DNA of 64,000 nt from JANWXD01 sp037446115 (GCA_037446115.1 JBBIJF010000006.1:1-64000), one strand, 5' to 3'; counted from the first letter of the stretch, positions 1 through 8,895 are shown. A program made the numbers and translations. The notes: generated by a model not told the origin, from the sequence alone.

Positions 1-120
1 TTCCACGGCCTGGCCGCCCTGCTGGCCATGCTCAACAGTTGCGCCAGCAATGTCGCGGTCGTCAACATTGACAACGGATTCGGCGCCGGCTATGTGGCCA
101 GCCTGATCAACCGCGTCTGA
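1..120 (+). CDS. larB: LarB-like nickel pincer cofactor biosynthesis protein, C-terminal end (partial)
   Basis: The frame is open from the window edge to a TGA at 118-120 and gives the last 39 residues of a protein. The stretch VAVVNIDNGFGAGY, preceded by MLNSC, matches what I know of the C-terminus of LarB. LarB is the AIR-carboxylase-like enzyme that carboxylates nicotinic acid adenine dinucleotide in synthesis of the nickel-pincer cofactor of lactate racemase. The 5' part lies outside the window, so neither the catalytic core nor larC/larE neighbours can be checked. The call rests on this tail alone. The gene ends 10 bp before the convergent hypothetical gene. Confidence 0.65.
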   Translation, partial: FHGLAALLAMLNSCASNVAVVNIDNGFGAGYVASLINRV

Positions 121-130
121 AGGAGGCGCC

Positions 131-517
131 TCAGGCCGTGCGGGCCGCCGCCGGCTGCTCGGCCGCCTCCTCGGCAAAAACGTAAAACCCGAACATCGGC
201 TTCGGATCGCCCCGTCCCCACCGGTTGACTTTCCACTGCGCTCGCAGATATTTCACCTCCGGCGAGCGAGACAGATCCAGCAGGATTTGATAAGTGCCGC
301 AGTAAAACTTCTGCGGAAATGATACCAGGGGCTTGGCGCCCCAGGAGCTCTTGTCCGCCGATCCCCACACCGAGACATCCAGGCTCTCCTGCTCGATGAT
401 GCGCGTGATACCCAGGGTCAGCAGCAGCGGCTTGCCCTGGGACGGTCCAAGCTCAAGTTCCGGTCCCGTCCCGTCTTCCCGGACAATCTGCTCGGGCACC
501 AGGAAATTCGGCAGCAT
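131..517 (-). CDS. conserved hypothetical protein, 128 aa
   Basis: A 128-residue soluble protein with no signal peptide or membrane segment. It starts at an ATG preceded by a good ribosome site (AAGGAGG, about 8 bp upstream on the minus strand). The body is beta-rich in appearance, with a Trp-rich stretch (VSVWGSADKSSWG, VKYLRAQWKVNRWG) that could be a small beta-sandwich, and it ends in an Ala/Glu/Gln-rich tail. I do not recognise the family. It lies 35 bp downstream of the aminotransferase gene on the same strand and is probably the last gene of that run. Function unknown. Confidence 0.6.
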   Translation of the reverse strand: MLPNFLVPEQIVREDGTGPELELGPSQGKPLLLTLGITRIIEQESLDVSVWGSADKSSWGAKPLVSFPQKFYCGTYQILLDLSRSPEVKYLRAQWKVNRWGRGDPKPMFGFYVFAEEAAEQPAAARTA

Positions 518-552
518 TCCGCCTTCCTCCTTGGCTGGTGCCGGCCCGGCGG

Positions 553-1755
553 TTACAAATATTTTCGCAGCCGGGCGCCCGCCTCTTCCAGCGTCTCATA
601 TTTTTTCGGGAAACAAAAGCGGACCAGCCGGCTTCCGTCCTCACGACGCGCGAAGAAACTGGAACCGGGCACCGCCGCCACACCCACCCGCTCCACCAGA
701 TGCCGGACAAAGGCTACATCGTCGGTGAAGCCGAAGCCCGAGATGTCGGCCATCACATAGTAGGCACCCCGCGGGCGGTAACACACAAATCCGGCCGCCT
801 CGAGCTCACGGACCAGCAGATCGCGCCGCGCCTGGTAATCCCGGGCCAGCTGCTCGTAGAACGGGTCGGGCAGGGAAAGCGCCACGACTCCCGCCTGTTG
901 CAGCGGCGCGGCGGCTCCCACCGTCAGAAAGTCATGGACCTTGCGCACCGAATCCGTCACATCCGGCGGCGCCAGCACCCAGCCCACCCGCCACCCCGTC
1001 ACCGAGTAAGTCTTGCTCATGCTGTTGACCAAAATCGAGCGCTCGCGCATGCCCTCCAGCGTCATCACGGGAATGTGCCGGGCTCCGTCGTAAATGATGT
1101 GCTCGTAAATCTCGTCCGTGATCGCCAGCGCGTCAAACTCGTGGCACAGAGCCGCAACCTGTTCCAGTTCTCCGCGCGAAAACACCTTGCCGGTGGGGTT
1201 GTTCGGCGTGTTGATGATCACGGCCTTGGTGCGCGGCGTGAAGGCCCGGCGCAGCTCATCGGGATCGAAGGTCCACTCCGGCGGATAGAGTTTCACAAAG
1301 CGGGGCACCGCCCCGGACAACTGAGCGTCCGGTCCGTAGTTCTCGTAAAACGGCTCGAAGATCACCACCTCGTCGCCCGGATCGGTCACCGCCAGCAGCG
1401 AAGCGATCATGCCCTCGGTCGCGCCGCAGCAGACCGTGATCTCCCGCTCAGGATCCAGTTCGAGCCCGTACCAGCGCTTGTATTTGGCCGCGATGGCCTC
1501 CCGGAAGGGCTTGGCGCCCCACGTAATGGCGTACTGGTTGACGTCCTCGGCGATGGCGCGGCGTGCCGCCTCCTTGAGTTCCTCCGGCGCGCTGAAATCC
1601 GGCATCCCTTGCGCCAGATTCACCGCCCCGTGCTCCAGGGCCAGGCGCGTCATCTCCCGGATGACGGACTCGGTGAAGTTCGCCGTCCGCTGGCTGCGGA
1701 ACCGCGTGCGCTCAACTCCGGCTGCGACTCGGGGCGGATTTGCGGGAAGGTTCAC
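553..1755 (-). CDS. PLP-dependent aminotransferase, class I/II
   Basis: This 400-residue protein is a fold-type I aminotransferase of the aspartate-aminotransferase superfamily, closest in style to kynurenine/methionine/glutamine transaminases. Visible features are the phosphate-cradle segment CCGATEGMIAS (about 109-119), the PNNPTG loop (about 184-189), the cofactor Asp/Tyr segment ITDEIYEHI, the Schiff-base lysine in SMSKTYSVTGWRVGW (K248) and a C-terminal Arg in RLVRFCFPK that would bind the substrate carboxylate. The start is GTG at 1755, overlapping the stop of the transglycosylase gene as GTGA, so the two are translationally coupled. The amino acid substrate cannot be read from the sequence. 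Confidence 0.9.
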   Translation of the reverse strand: MNLPANPPRVAAGVERTRFRSQRTANFTESVIREMTRLALEHGAVNLAQGMPDFSAPEELKEAARRAIAEDVNQYAITWGAKPFREAIAAKYKRWYGLELDPEREITVCCGATEGMIASLLAVTDPGDEVVIFEPFYENYGPDAQLSGAVPRFVKLYPPEWTFDPDELRRAFTPRTKAVIINTPNNPTGKVFSRGELEQVAALCHEFDALAITDEIYEHIIYDGARHIPVMTLEGMRERSILVNSMSKTYSVTGWRVGWVLAPPDVTDSVRKVHDFLTVGAAAPLQQAGVVALSLPDPFYEQLARDYQARRDLLVRELEAAGFVCYRPRGAYYVMADISGFGFTDDVAFVRHLVERVGVAAVPGSSFFARREDGSRLVRFCFPKKYETLEEAGARLRKYL

Positions 1756-3890
1756 GGGTTGCCGTACAAGCGCCGATAGACTTCCGCGTTGCGGAGCACG
1801 GATTGTACGTAGCCGCGCGTCTCGCTTAGCGGAATCGTTTCCACGAACTCTTCGGGCTCCCGGTAGTTATACCACGCCAGCCAGGTGTCCGCGCGGGTCT
1901 TGCCGGCGTTGAATGCCGCCAGCGCGGGCTCCGGCCGTCCTCCGTAGTCGTCCAATAGTTTTCGCAAATAGTAAGTCCCGAGGCGCAAGTTATAGTCGGG
2001 TTGGAGCAACAAAGACGTACGGTAGCGAAGTCGCAGCGTGCGCGCCAGCCGGCGCCCGGTAGAGGGCAATATCTGCATCAAGCCGTATGCCCGGGCGGGT
2101 GAAACCGCTCGGGGATTGAACTCCGATTCCTGCCGGATCAGTCCCGCCAGAAGCAACGGATCCAGCTTGTGACGTCGCGCGTGACGCTCGATCAGAGTCC
2201 TGTACGGAAACGGAAATGCCAGTTGCCAGAACCGCCGCGGGGCGTCGTTCCAGGGCAGCGAAAGATATTCAGGAAAGATCCGCTTGATGAGCCGCATGGC
2301 CCGGTCGTGAGCTCCCCGCCGCGCGGCCAGTTCCGCCGCTTCCAGCGCCCGCGCCGGGGCGTCGCTCGCCCCCGCCGCATCAAACAGCAGCTCCTCTTCG
2401 GCGAGCTCATATAGAGCTGCCCGCGCCAGAAGTCCGGCCCGCTCGATGCGATACCTCGTCTCCGGGCCCGGCTGAAACGTCGCCGTGGCCCCGCCTGCGG
2501 GAGGCAGAATGCCGTCAAGCGCCGCAACAGCGACGCGCGCCAGCTCCGCTCGTTCCGCCCGGCGCGCGGACAGGACCGCGTAGTATTGATTCGGGTATCG
2601 GTCCGAAACCGCGCGATAGTACGCTGCTGCGGTAGCCCGGTCCCCTCGTTCTTCCGCCAGGCGCCCCAGAAAGTACACCGCCGCGCCGTTTTTCACGGAA
2701 TCCGGGAAACGCAGGGCGTGCTCCCGGAGCAGTGCTTCCGCCCCCGGGCGCCGCTCCAGGTATGCCGCCCACGCCACGCGCCAGTGGCAGTAGGCGGTGC
2801 GCTCCGAAGGACCGAAGGATTCGTAGCAGGCCCGGAACAGCGGCTCATACGAGACCCGCTCATTCCGCAGCAGGTAGTCGTTCGCCGCCCATACCAGAGC
2901 CTGGAGCCGCCATTCCGATTGAGCGTGGTTGCGCGCCAGGCGCTCCAAGTACGCCGACATCGCCTCCGGGTCTTGCAGGCGCCGCGCGCAGGCCACCAGG
3001 TAGTACAAGCGCTCCGCTTCGGCCTCCGGGGCTTTGACTTGCAGCGCCTCCAGAGCGCGCCGGGCTTCGGCCGTCCGCCCCTGCCAGTACTCCACAACCG
3101 CCCGGCGGACGCGCGCGACATCGCGGTCGGCTCCTCCGAGCTCGCCGATGAGCGATTCGTATTCGGAGCGAGCCTGTAGGTACAACCCGGCCCGGAGCAG
3201 TTTGGCCGCGCGCTCGAGCTGCGCCTGGGGCATCGGGGGCGGATAGGACGAACCCAGCACAGCCCGGATGCGCTCGAGCGCCGCGCCGGCTGCTCTCGAC
3301 TCCGCATGCAGCGGGTACTCGTAATACACGCGCTGATAGTACGCGGCGCTCTGGGCAAGGTCACCCGCAGCCTCGAGCGCTTCCGCCAGCGCCAGATCTC
3401 CTTCCGGCTGCGGGAGCCGGTCCCGCCATTTTCGGAGGACCGCCGCTGCGGCGCCCGGATCGCCGGCCTCGCGGTACGCCGTGGCGGCGAGCAGCGCAGC
3501 CCTGCCCAACAGCGGCGACGGCGGCAGCACCCGCCAGACCGTCTCCAGCTCGGCGGCGACCCCGGCGTATTCTTTCTGCGCCAGATGCGCCCTTGCGGCG
3601 TAGTAGGCCACGTAATCCGCGAGCAGGCTCAGCCTTGGCCGGGCCGCCCGTAAGCGGCCGAGCACTTCCGAGGGTGACCGTTCCGCTTCCGTGATCCCCA
3701 CTGCCAGCAGCGCCAGCGCGCCGTTCACATCCTTTGGGTGAGCGGCGGCGTAGCGCAGCAGCGCGGCCCGGGCCGCCGGAGTAGGCGAATCCCGGTAGGT
3801 CCGCGCCAGAGATTCCAGGGTCTGCGCGGCGGCCGCTTCGAGCGCCGCCAGCAGGCACACAAGCGCCGCCTTCCCTGACCAGGACCACAT
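1752..3890 (-). CDS. soluble lytic murein transglycosylase (SLT family) with helical-repeat N-terminus
   Basis: The start chosen is the ATG at 3890 (712 aa), because it begins a clean signal peptide (WSGKAALVCLLAALEAAAAQ). The open frame extends to 3977 but would overlap the upstream gene. A long helical TPR-like region fills roughly residues 30-560. A lysozyme-like SLT domain follows near the C-terminus, with the catalytic Glu in LLAGLIRQESEFNPRAVS and the motifs AYGLMQILPSTG and LRLGTYYL. This architecture matches Slt70, an exolytic enzyme that cleaves peptidoglycan glycan strands to 1,6-anhydro-muropeptides in the periplasm. It sits between the GAF-like gene and the aminotransferase, overlapping the latter by 4 bp. 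Confidence 0.9.
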   Translation of the reverse strand: MWSWSGKAALVCLLAALEAAAAQTLESLARTYRDSPTPAARAALLRYAAAHPKDVNGALALLAVGITEAERSPSEVLGRLRAARPRLSLLADYVAYYAARAHLAQKEYAGVAAELETVWRVLPPSPLLGRAALLAATAYREAGDPGAAAAVLRKWRDRLPQPEGDLALAEALEAAGDLAQSAAYYQRVYYEYPLHAESRAAGAALERIRAVLGSSYPPPMPQAQLERAAKLLRAGLYLQARSEYESLIGELGGADRDVARVRRAVVEYWQGRTAEARRALEALQVKAPEAEAERLYYLVACARRLQDPEAMSAYLERLARNHAQSEWRLQALVWAANDYLLRNERVSYEPLFRACYESFGPSERTAYCHWRVAWAAYLERRPGAEALLREHALRFPDSVKNGAAVYFLGRLAEERGDRATAAAYYRAVSDRYPNQYYAVLSARRAERAELARVAVAALDGILPPAGGATATFQPGPETRYRIERAGLLARAALYELAEEELLFDAAGASDAPARALEAAELAARRGAHDRAMRLIKRIFPEYLSLPWNDAPRRFWQLAFPFPYRTLIERHARRHKLDPLLLAGLIRQESEFNPRAVSPARAYGLMQILPSTGRRLARTLRLRYRTSLLLQPDYNLRLGTYYLRKLLDDYGGRPEPALAAFNAGKTRADTWLAWYNYREPEEFVETIPLSETRGYVQSVLRNAEVYRRLYGNP

Positions 3891-3930
3891 CCGGCAGCCT
3901 CTCGGCGGCCTGGCCGCAGACGTTACCCTG

Positions 3931-4935
3931 CTACACCACCGGGCCAGGATAGTCCGCTCCCAGCAGGGACTCGTCATGGTTGGCCAGCGTACTCACCAGT
4001 TCCCGGTGCAGATAGTCCACCATGGAAGGACACGTTGCGAACTGCTCCCAATACTCCTCCCGCGCCGCGTCAATTTCCCTTTTCAGCTCTCCGTACAAAT
4101 TTCGGCTCTCGCGGCCGTTTTCCACAGCCCGCCAGCGGTGCAACCGCATCGCCGCGACACGAATCCGAGCGAAACGCTGCGCGCGCAGATGCATCTCGCG
4201 CTCGGCTTCCGGCAGCGCAAGCCAGCTTTCGGCGCCCGGGTCAATGGCGGGCGTGGCAAGCGCCGCACCCGCCATCCAGGCCAGCAGTTCCAGGCTGCTG
4301 ACCCGCACCGTCTCGTCTTCGCCCACCACCAGCAGCACTCCCTTCTCCCTCTGACGCGCGATCACAGGGAACAGGTACGCCCTGGTATGCGGCGCGATGG
4401 CCAGCATGTCGGCCAAGGCCTCCGACAGCTCTCCTGCGCTCGGAACCGCCACGACTGTGTCGGCGCCCGCCAAAGCATTCACAAACGCAGGGGCGCTACC
4501 GACGGGGATCTGTAAACTCAGCAGCTGCTGTTGCGCCTCATCGCCAAATCCACGTGCCCCCACGCAGTGCAACTGTGCGCCTTCCAGCCACCACACGGAG
4601 ACGCGGCCGCCATGTTCCGCCGCCGCCTCCAGAAGCACGCCCAGCGCCTCCTGGCGACTGCTTGCCTGTCGCATGCGGCGCGCCGCCTGATTCAGACTCT
4701 CGCTTACCTCCCGTTCGATCCGGCGGCGGAGATCCGCCGTACGTCTTTCCAATTCGGCATCCACAGCAGCGGCCAGTGCCTGGAACCGCCGCTCCACGAC
4801 GTGCTCAATGTGCTCCCGCCAGCCGGCGGCGAGCTGCTCCTCGACGCGCGCCACGTGCATCCGCCAGGCGGCCTGGAGCTCCTCGCGCGCCGTCTCGCGC
4901 TGGTGCGCCAGCAATTCGTCGAAGTCCTGGGCCAT
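3931..4935 (-). CDS. coiled-coil protein with a central GAF-like domain
   Basis: This is a 334-residue cytoplasmic protein. Residues 1-95 are strongly helical, charged and heptad-like (for example EELQAAWRMHVARVEEQLAA), suggesting a long coiled coil. Residues 95-235 look like a GAF-type sensor fold (GRVSVWWLEGAQLHCVGARG ... YLFPVIARQREKGVLLVVG). The C-terminal about 90 residues are again helical and basic. No output domain (kinase, cyclase, HTH) is present. The ATG start lies 3 bp after the ASPIC/UnbV stop, so it is very likely co-transcribed with it. A role as a signalling scaffold is inference. The GAF call is from fold-like pattern, not a diagnostic motif. Confidence 0.6.
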   Translation of the reverse strand: MAQDFDELLAHQRETAREELQAAWRMHVARVEEQLAAGWREHIEHVVERRFQALAAAVDAELERRTADLRRRIEREVSESLNQAARRMRQASSRQEALGVLLEAAAEHGGRVSVWWLEGAQLHCVGARGFGDEAQQQLLSLQIPVGSAPAFVNALAGADTVVAVPSAGELSEALADMLAIAPHTRAYLFPVIARQREKGVLLVVGEDETVRVSSLELLAWMAGAALATPAIDPGAESWLALPEAEREMHLRAQRFARIRVAAMRLHRWRAVENGRESRNLYGELKREIDAAREEYWEQFATCPSMVDYLHRELVSTLANHDESLLGADYPGPVV

Positions 4936-4938
4936 CGG

Positions 4939-6633
4939 CTATCCGGCAATTCCCTTCCCTTCAAGGATCGTCACGTAACGGTCAGCGGGCACGTCCGTGA
5001 AGCGGTCCACACGGCGACTGGGAGGCGGCCACCGGATCTCGAGCCAGTCCAGCTTGGCCGCCCGCCCCAGACCGATGACCTCCCGCGGGTCGTGCGAAGA
5101 CAGGTAACTGCCACCGCTGTTTTTCAGCCGGCTTCGCTTCACGCCGCCGACCGACCAGGTGATGCGCGCCCCGATGGCGTCGCGGTTACACGTCGTGCCT
5201 ACGAGCCGGAGCCCGACCCAGTGGTTCCCCGCCCCGGCATTGTTCTTGAGCAGCAGCGGCGCCATGCCGTTGTTGCCCACGAGCACGTCCATACGCCCGT
5301 CATTGTTATAGTCGCCCACGGCCAGCCCCCGGGCGGGAAACATCTTCTCAAACACCGGACCGGCCTGATGGCTGATGTTGCGCAGCCGGTCTCCTTCGTG
5401 CCGGAACAGCAGAAGCGGCTCTTTGTACTTCACCTGCGTCGAGTACATCTCGATCATGTCATCCGGATGGCCGTTGGCCAGAAACAGATCAATCAGGCCG
5501 TCGTTGTCGAAATCGAAAAACTTCAGACCCCAGCCGCTCAACAGGCGCGTGGCCTGGGCGATGCCGTGCACATGTGCGTCGTCCCGGAAAGTCTCGTCTC
5601 CGTTGTTACGGTACAGCGAAAACATCTCCTGGTCCACGTTGGCGACAAACAAATCCTCCCAGCCATCGTTGTCGAAGTCCGCCGCGTCCACCCCCATGCC
5701 GGACCGCGCCTGTCCGTTGGCGCTGAAACCCACCTCGGCCGCCAGCGCCAGCTCCTCCCACTGGTTCTTGCCCCGGTTGACGAACAGAAAGTTTTGCACC
5801 GTGTCGTTGGCGACAAACAGGTCCATCCGGCCGTCGTTGTTGATGTCGGTCGCCACGACGCCGAGAGCCTTTCCCAAGGCCCGCGCAATGTCCGTACCCC
5901 GGCTTACTTCCGTAAACGTGCCGTCGCGGTTGTTATGGAACAGCACGCTGGGCGTGGGCTTGAAGACGCGGGGAATGCAGTAGTACTTCCGCCCCAGGCG
6001 GTTGTCGCCGCAAAAGACGTTGTTTTTCAGACTGAACTCCACGAAGCTGCACACAAACAGGTCCAGAAAACCGTCGTTGTCGTAGTCGAACCAGACCGCA
6101 CTGGTAGTCCAGCCCCCGATCGCCAGGCCCGCTTTCTCCGTCACATCGCTGAAGGTGCCGTCGCCGTTGTTGTGGAACAGCGTGGGGCGCCCGTAGGCCG
6201 TCACGAACAGATCCGGATAGCCGTCGTTGTCGTAATCGCCCACGGCCACGCCCATGCCAAACGCCGTCGTCTGCGCCACGCCGGCCTTTTCGGAGACGTC
6301 CGTGAAGGTGCCGTCGCGATTATTCCGGTAGAGCGCATTTTTGAGCGGGGCCTTGGGCTGGTAAAAGTCGCACGGCCCGCTGTTGACCAGAAAGAGGTCC
6401 ATCCAGCCGTCGTTGTCAAAGTCGAAGAAGGCACAGCCGGGGCCCAGCGTCTCCGGCAGGTACCGCTCGTCGGACATGGCATTCTCGTGGACCCAGGTGA
6501 TGCCGCTCACCGAGGGAGGCACCTCTTCGAACAGCGGCAGGGGTTCAGTGCCGCACAGCGGCCGCAGCACGTGCGCCGCCGTCAAACCGGCAAGTCGTAG
6601 CACCGCCCGGCGGCTCAGTGTCCTGTCCCGCAT
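4939..6633 (-). CDS. exported FG-GAP/VCBS repeat protein with C-terminal ASPIC/UnbV domain (CRTAC1 type)
   Basis: The N-terminus RDRTLSRRAVLRLAG followed by a hydrophobic stretch is a Tat-type signal. I prefer the ATG at 6633, although a GTG at 6651 is also in frame. At least seven calcium-binding FG-GAP repeats are visible with the core DxDNDGxxDLF (FDFDNDGWMDLFLVN, GDYDNDGYPDLFVTA, FDYDNDGFLDLFVCS and so on), building a beta-propeller. The last about 80 residues (GTTCNRDAIGARITWSVGG ... LGRAAKLDWLEIRWP) are the ASPIC/UnbV domain. Such proteins are common in Acidobacteria and Planctomycetes and of unknown function. It lies about 89 bp downstream of the radical SAM gene and heads the tightly packed run to the transglycosylase. 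Confidence 0.9.
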   Translation of the reverse strand: MRDRTLSRRAVLRLAGLTAAHVLRPLCGTEPLPLFEEVPPSVSGITWVHENAMSDERYLPETLGPGCAFFDFDNDGWMDLFLVNSGPCDFYQPKAPLKNALYRNNRDGTFTDVSEKAGVAQTTAFGMGVAVGDYDNDGYPDLFVTAYGRPTLFHNNGDGTFSDVTEKAGLAIGGWTTSAVWFDYDNDGFLDLFVCSFVEFSLKNNVFCGDNRLGRKYYCIPRVFKPTPSVLFHNNRDGTFTEVSRGTDIARALGKALGVVATDINNDGRMDLFVANDTVQNFLFVNRGKNQWEELALAAEVGFSANGQARSGMGVDAADFDNDGWEDLFVANVDQEMFSLYRNNGDETFRDDAHVHGIAQATRLLSGWGLKFFDFDNDGLIDLFLANGHPDDMIEMYSTQVKYKEPLLLFRHEGDRLRNISHQAGPVFEKMFPARGLAVGDYNNDGRMDVLVGNNGMAPLLLKNNAGAGNHWVGLRLVGTTCNRDAIGARITWSVGGVKRSRLKNSGGSYLSSHDPREVIGLGRAAKLDWLEIRWPPPSRRVDRFTDVPADRYVTILEGKGIAG

Positions 6634-6655
6634 CCCATTTCTGATTTTCACCTGA

Positions 6656-6669
6656 AACGGCTTGCCGTT
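6656..6669 (-). terminator. short inverted repeat between radical SAM and ASPIC/UnbV genes
   Basis: AACGGC-TT-GCCGTT is a perfect 6-bp inverted repeat, followed on the minus strand by only three T residues. It could form a small hairpin just after the radical SAM gene (stop at 6723) and before the ASPIC/UnbV start. The very short loop and lack of a U-tract make a real intrinsic terminator doubtful. It may only attenuate. Confidence 0.2.
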
Positions 6670-6722
6670 GGGCGGAGGCAGTGGGGGATACGGGGAGGCC
6701 CGCGCAAAGGTTGCGGCGGGCG

Positions 6723-8603
6723 TCAGGAAGCGGCGTTTGCAAGGACGCGCAACGCTTCGGCCGAGGTCGGCGCCGGAGAACCGCGCGCGGCCCTTTCGAA
6801 TCCCGCCAGCACGTCGGGGCTCGCCGTGGCCAACGCCACATGCCAGTCATCGAGGGCGAGAGCCAGGCCGTGTTGGCGCGCCCACTCGCTCGCGGGGCTC
6901 GATTGACGCAGCGGGTGCGAGACCAGCACAGCCTCCGCCTCGCGGCGGTTCAGGAAGCGAACCGTCTGGCCGCACGGGATCCCGCGCGTATCCATCAGAA
7001 CGTAGCTGTCGGGCCCGAGCTCCGCCACGGCCAGAAGCGGAACGTCCCCGCCGTCCGCCGCCCAGAGCCGCTTCCAGTCATTCACGGCCTCCTCGAGGCG
7101 CGCCACAAGCTCGGGCTCGGCCAGCGAGCCGCTGTCGTAATCCCCAAGAAAATGATACGCGATCCGTGCGGCGTCCGCCCCCTCCGGCAACACCGCAAAG
7201 TAACTGTCCATGGGGCGCATGCTTCGGATCCCGTACTGTGCCGGGCGGTCAAAATAGGGGCTGAACCGGTCAATGCTGAGCCGGCAGAGGTCCGAAGGCG
7301 GTTGCAGGTGGCGCAGGTACGGGATCAGTCTGAGGGTGTGCTCGTAGTCGTCGCGGCAGTCGCCCGGGAAGCCGTACAGCAGGTTCCAGTTCATCTCCAG
7401 CCGCGCCGAACGCGCGTAGCGCAGCAAAGCGAGATTCTGCCGCGCCGTGACACCTTTGTCCATCAAGCGCAGCACCGGCGTGGAGAGCGCCTCGATGCCG
7501 GGCTGCACCAGAGCCACGCCTGCGCGCTTCAGAGCCACAACCTGCTCCAGCGTCAGATTGGCTTTCTGTTCGTAGAACAAGTGAAGTCCGGGAACTTCCT
7601 GGCCCAGTCTCGGCACGAGCGTCTGAAAGTAGCGATGGGGCATGATGTTGTCCACCATGCACACCCGCCGAAGCCCGTGCCGCTCCGTGATTTCGCGCAA
7701 TTCGGTGATCACCTTGTCCGCAGACTTTTGCCGGAACACCATCCCCTGACCGTTGATCCCGCAGAACGTGCAGTGGTGTTTCTCGCCCCACCAGCATCCG
7801 CGGCTGGCCTCATACGGCAGCCAGACGATGTCGTCGGAGGCGCACAGCGTCTCGGGCAGAAAGATGCTGCGCTGCGCGAAGTACTCCGAAAAATCCGGCG
7901 TAGGCAGTCCGTCGAGCTCCCGGCAAACCTTTCCGGCAATGATCGGGCCTTGCGGGCGACGTCCCGCAAGCAGCTCGCCAAGAAACGCGGGAAACGTTTC
8001 TTCGCTTTCGCCGCTGAAGACGTAATCCGCCCTCACCGGGAGGCTGAGAATCCCGCGCGCCATCTCACCTTCGCAATTGGCCCCGCCAAGCAGCGTGATC
8101 CTTTCCGGCGCCAGCGCCTTCAAACCGTTCAGGACGGCTACACTCGCCGCCGTCTGCTCGAAGGTCGTGGAACAGCCGACGACGGGGATCTCCGCCTCGG
8201 CGAGCACCGCCGCCACTTCCGGCAGCCACTCCAGAATCCGCTGCTCGGCCTTTTCGATATCGGCGCGGCTGATCTTTGCCTCCCCGGTGACGCCGGCGAC
8301 GGCGCCCTCCACCAGCATGTTGTCGTGCCCGAGCGCGGGTGCGCCGTAAGCGGCCCGCGCGAAGCACCGCTCGCCGAGCAGCGCCGAGGTGGGAGCGTAA
8401 CAGATCGCCTGGTAAATGATCTCGCCGATCACCTCCGCCAGAGCCAGGTTCGCGTAGAACACACGAACCGAAAACCCCCGGCGCGCCGCACACGCCTGCA
8501 GCAGATGCGCGGCCAGCGACGGGCGATCCAGTCCGGCGAAGGGAGGAATCACGATCAGTGCGTCCGCCGTGCCCAGGCAACGGCGCATGGAGGCGCGATT
8601 CAC
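6723..8603 (-). CDS. RiPP maturation radical SAM protein 1-type enzyme with B12-binding N-terminus
   Basis: This 626-residue enzyme matches the style of TIGR03975 (RiPP maturation radical SAM protein 1). The N-terminus ALIVIPPFAGLDRPSLAAHL opens a cobalamin-binding-type Rossmann domain (about 12-230; the segment PVVGCSTTFEQTAASVAVLN is inside it). The radical SAM cluster motif is C270-x7-C278-x2-C281 in RGCWWGEKHHCTFCG, not the plain CxxxCxxC. A (beta/alpha) core follows (VCMVDNIMPHRYF, MNWNLLYGFPGD), then an alpha/beta tail of about 200 residues. The GTG start at 8603 has GGAG 5 bp upstream. It lies 29 bp after the precursor peptide gene, its probable substrate. Reaction unknown: C-methylation, crosslinking or epimerisation are all conceivable. 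Confidence 0.85.
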   Translation of the reverse strand: MNRASMRRCLGTADALIVIPPFAGLDRPSLAAHLLQACAARRGFSVRVFYANLALAEVIGEIIYQAICYAPTSALLGERCFARAAYGAPALGHDNMLVEGAVAGVTGEAKISRADIEKAEQRILEWLPEVAAVLAEAEIPVVGCSTTFEQTAASVAVLNGLKALAPERITLLGGANCEGEMARGILSLPVRADYVFSGESEETFPAFLGELLAGRRPQGPIIAGKVCRELDGLPTPDFSEYFAQRSIFLPETLCASDDIVWLPYEASRGCWWGEKHHCTFCGINGQGMVFRQKSADKVITELREITERHGLRRVCMVDNIMPHRYFQTLVPRLGQEVPGLHLFYEQKANLTLEQVVALKRAGVALVQPGIEALSTPVLRLMDKGVTARQNLALLRYARSARLEMNWNLLYGFPGDCRDDYEHTLRLIPYLRHLQPPSDLCRLSIDRFSPYFDRPAQYGIRSMRPMDSYFAVLPEGADAARIAYHFLGDYDSGSLAEPELVARLEEAVNDWKRLWAADGGDVPLLAVAELGPDSYVLMDTRGIPCGQTVRFLNRREAEAVLVSHPLRQSSPASEWARQHGLALALDDWHVALATASPDVLAGFERAARGSPAPTSAEALRVLANAAS

Positions 8604-8617
8604 ATTCGCTCCGGCGT

Positions 8618-8632
8618 CGAAGATCGCCTTCG
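8618..8632 (-). other. small hairpin between precursor stop and radical SAM gene
   Basis: CGAAG-N5-CTTCG forms a 5-bp stem with a 5-base loop exactly between the precursor stop codon (8633-8635) and the radical SAM ribosome site. There is no U-tract. A partial attenuator or RNA-processing site here would give much precursor and little enzyme, as is common in RiPP operons, but this is inference from position. Confidence 0.25.
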
Positions 8633-8869
8633 TCAGAACTTCACACGAATCACGATTTCGATGGCGATCTTCGGCTTGGCAGCCTTCGGGAGTTTGGAGA
8701 GCTGCATCTCCGCAAACTGCGACTTTACCGACCTCGCCATCGCCGGAGTAAGTTCCACGCCCTGCCTTTTAAGAAGTTGCACAGGATTCTTCAAAAACGC
8801 AGCTTGTAACTCCGGGTTGCGGTTCAGCTCAGCTTCCAGCTTTTTCAACGATTCAGGACTCGGCGGCAT
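8633..8869 (-). CDS. RiPP precursor peptide, NHLP/Nif11-like leader, 78 aa
   Basis: A small peptide with a strong ribosome site (GAGGAGG, about 6 bp before the ATG). Residues 1-50 form a helical leader; the part PELQAAFLKNPVQLLKRQGV (19-38) resembles leaders of the NHLP/Nif11 kind, with Asn-Pro turns and an amphipathic helix before the Gly. Residues 51-66 are Lys/Ala/Pro-rich. The tail K67-IAIEIVIRVKF-78 has Ile or Val at 68, 70, 72, 74 and 76 and Phe at 78, with A, E, V, R and K between, and is the likely core. There is no Cys, Ser or Thr in the tail, so lanthipeptide or azole chemistry is excluded there. The radical SAM gene follows after 29 bp. No dedicated protease or exporter is adjacent. 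Confidence 0.75.
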   Translation of the reverse strand: MPPSPESLKKLEAELNRNPELQAAFLKNPVQLLKRQGVELTPAMARSVKSQFAEMQLSKLPKAAKPKIAIEIVIRVKF

Positions 8870-8895
8870 CAGCCCTCCTCTGAGTAATCTCGTCC

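Noticed and set aside
5260..6450. Regularly spaced similar short sequences (ccgtcgttgt-type) that could suggest a CRISPR or tandem-repeat array
   Set aside because: Spacing is irregular and each copy encodes the DNDG core of a calcium-binding FG-GAP repeat in frame.
4531..6600. A 689-codon open frame on the plus strand, with repeated Val/His-rich segments
   Set aside because: It is the reverse strand of the FG-GAP repeats of the ASPIC/UnbV gene, and its repetitiveness comes from those repeats.
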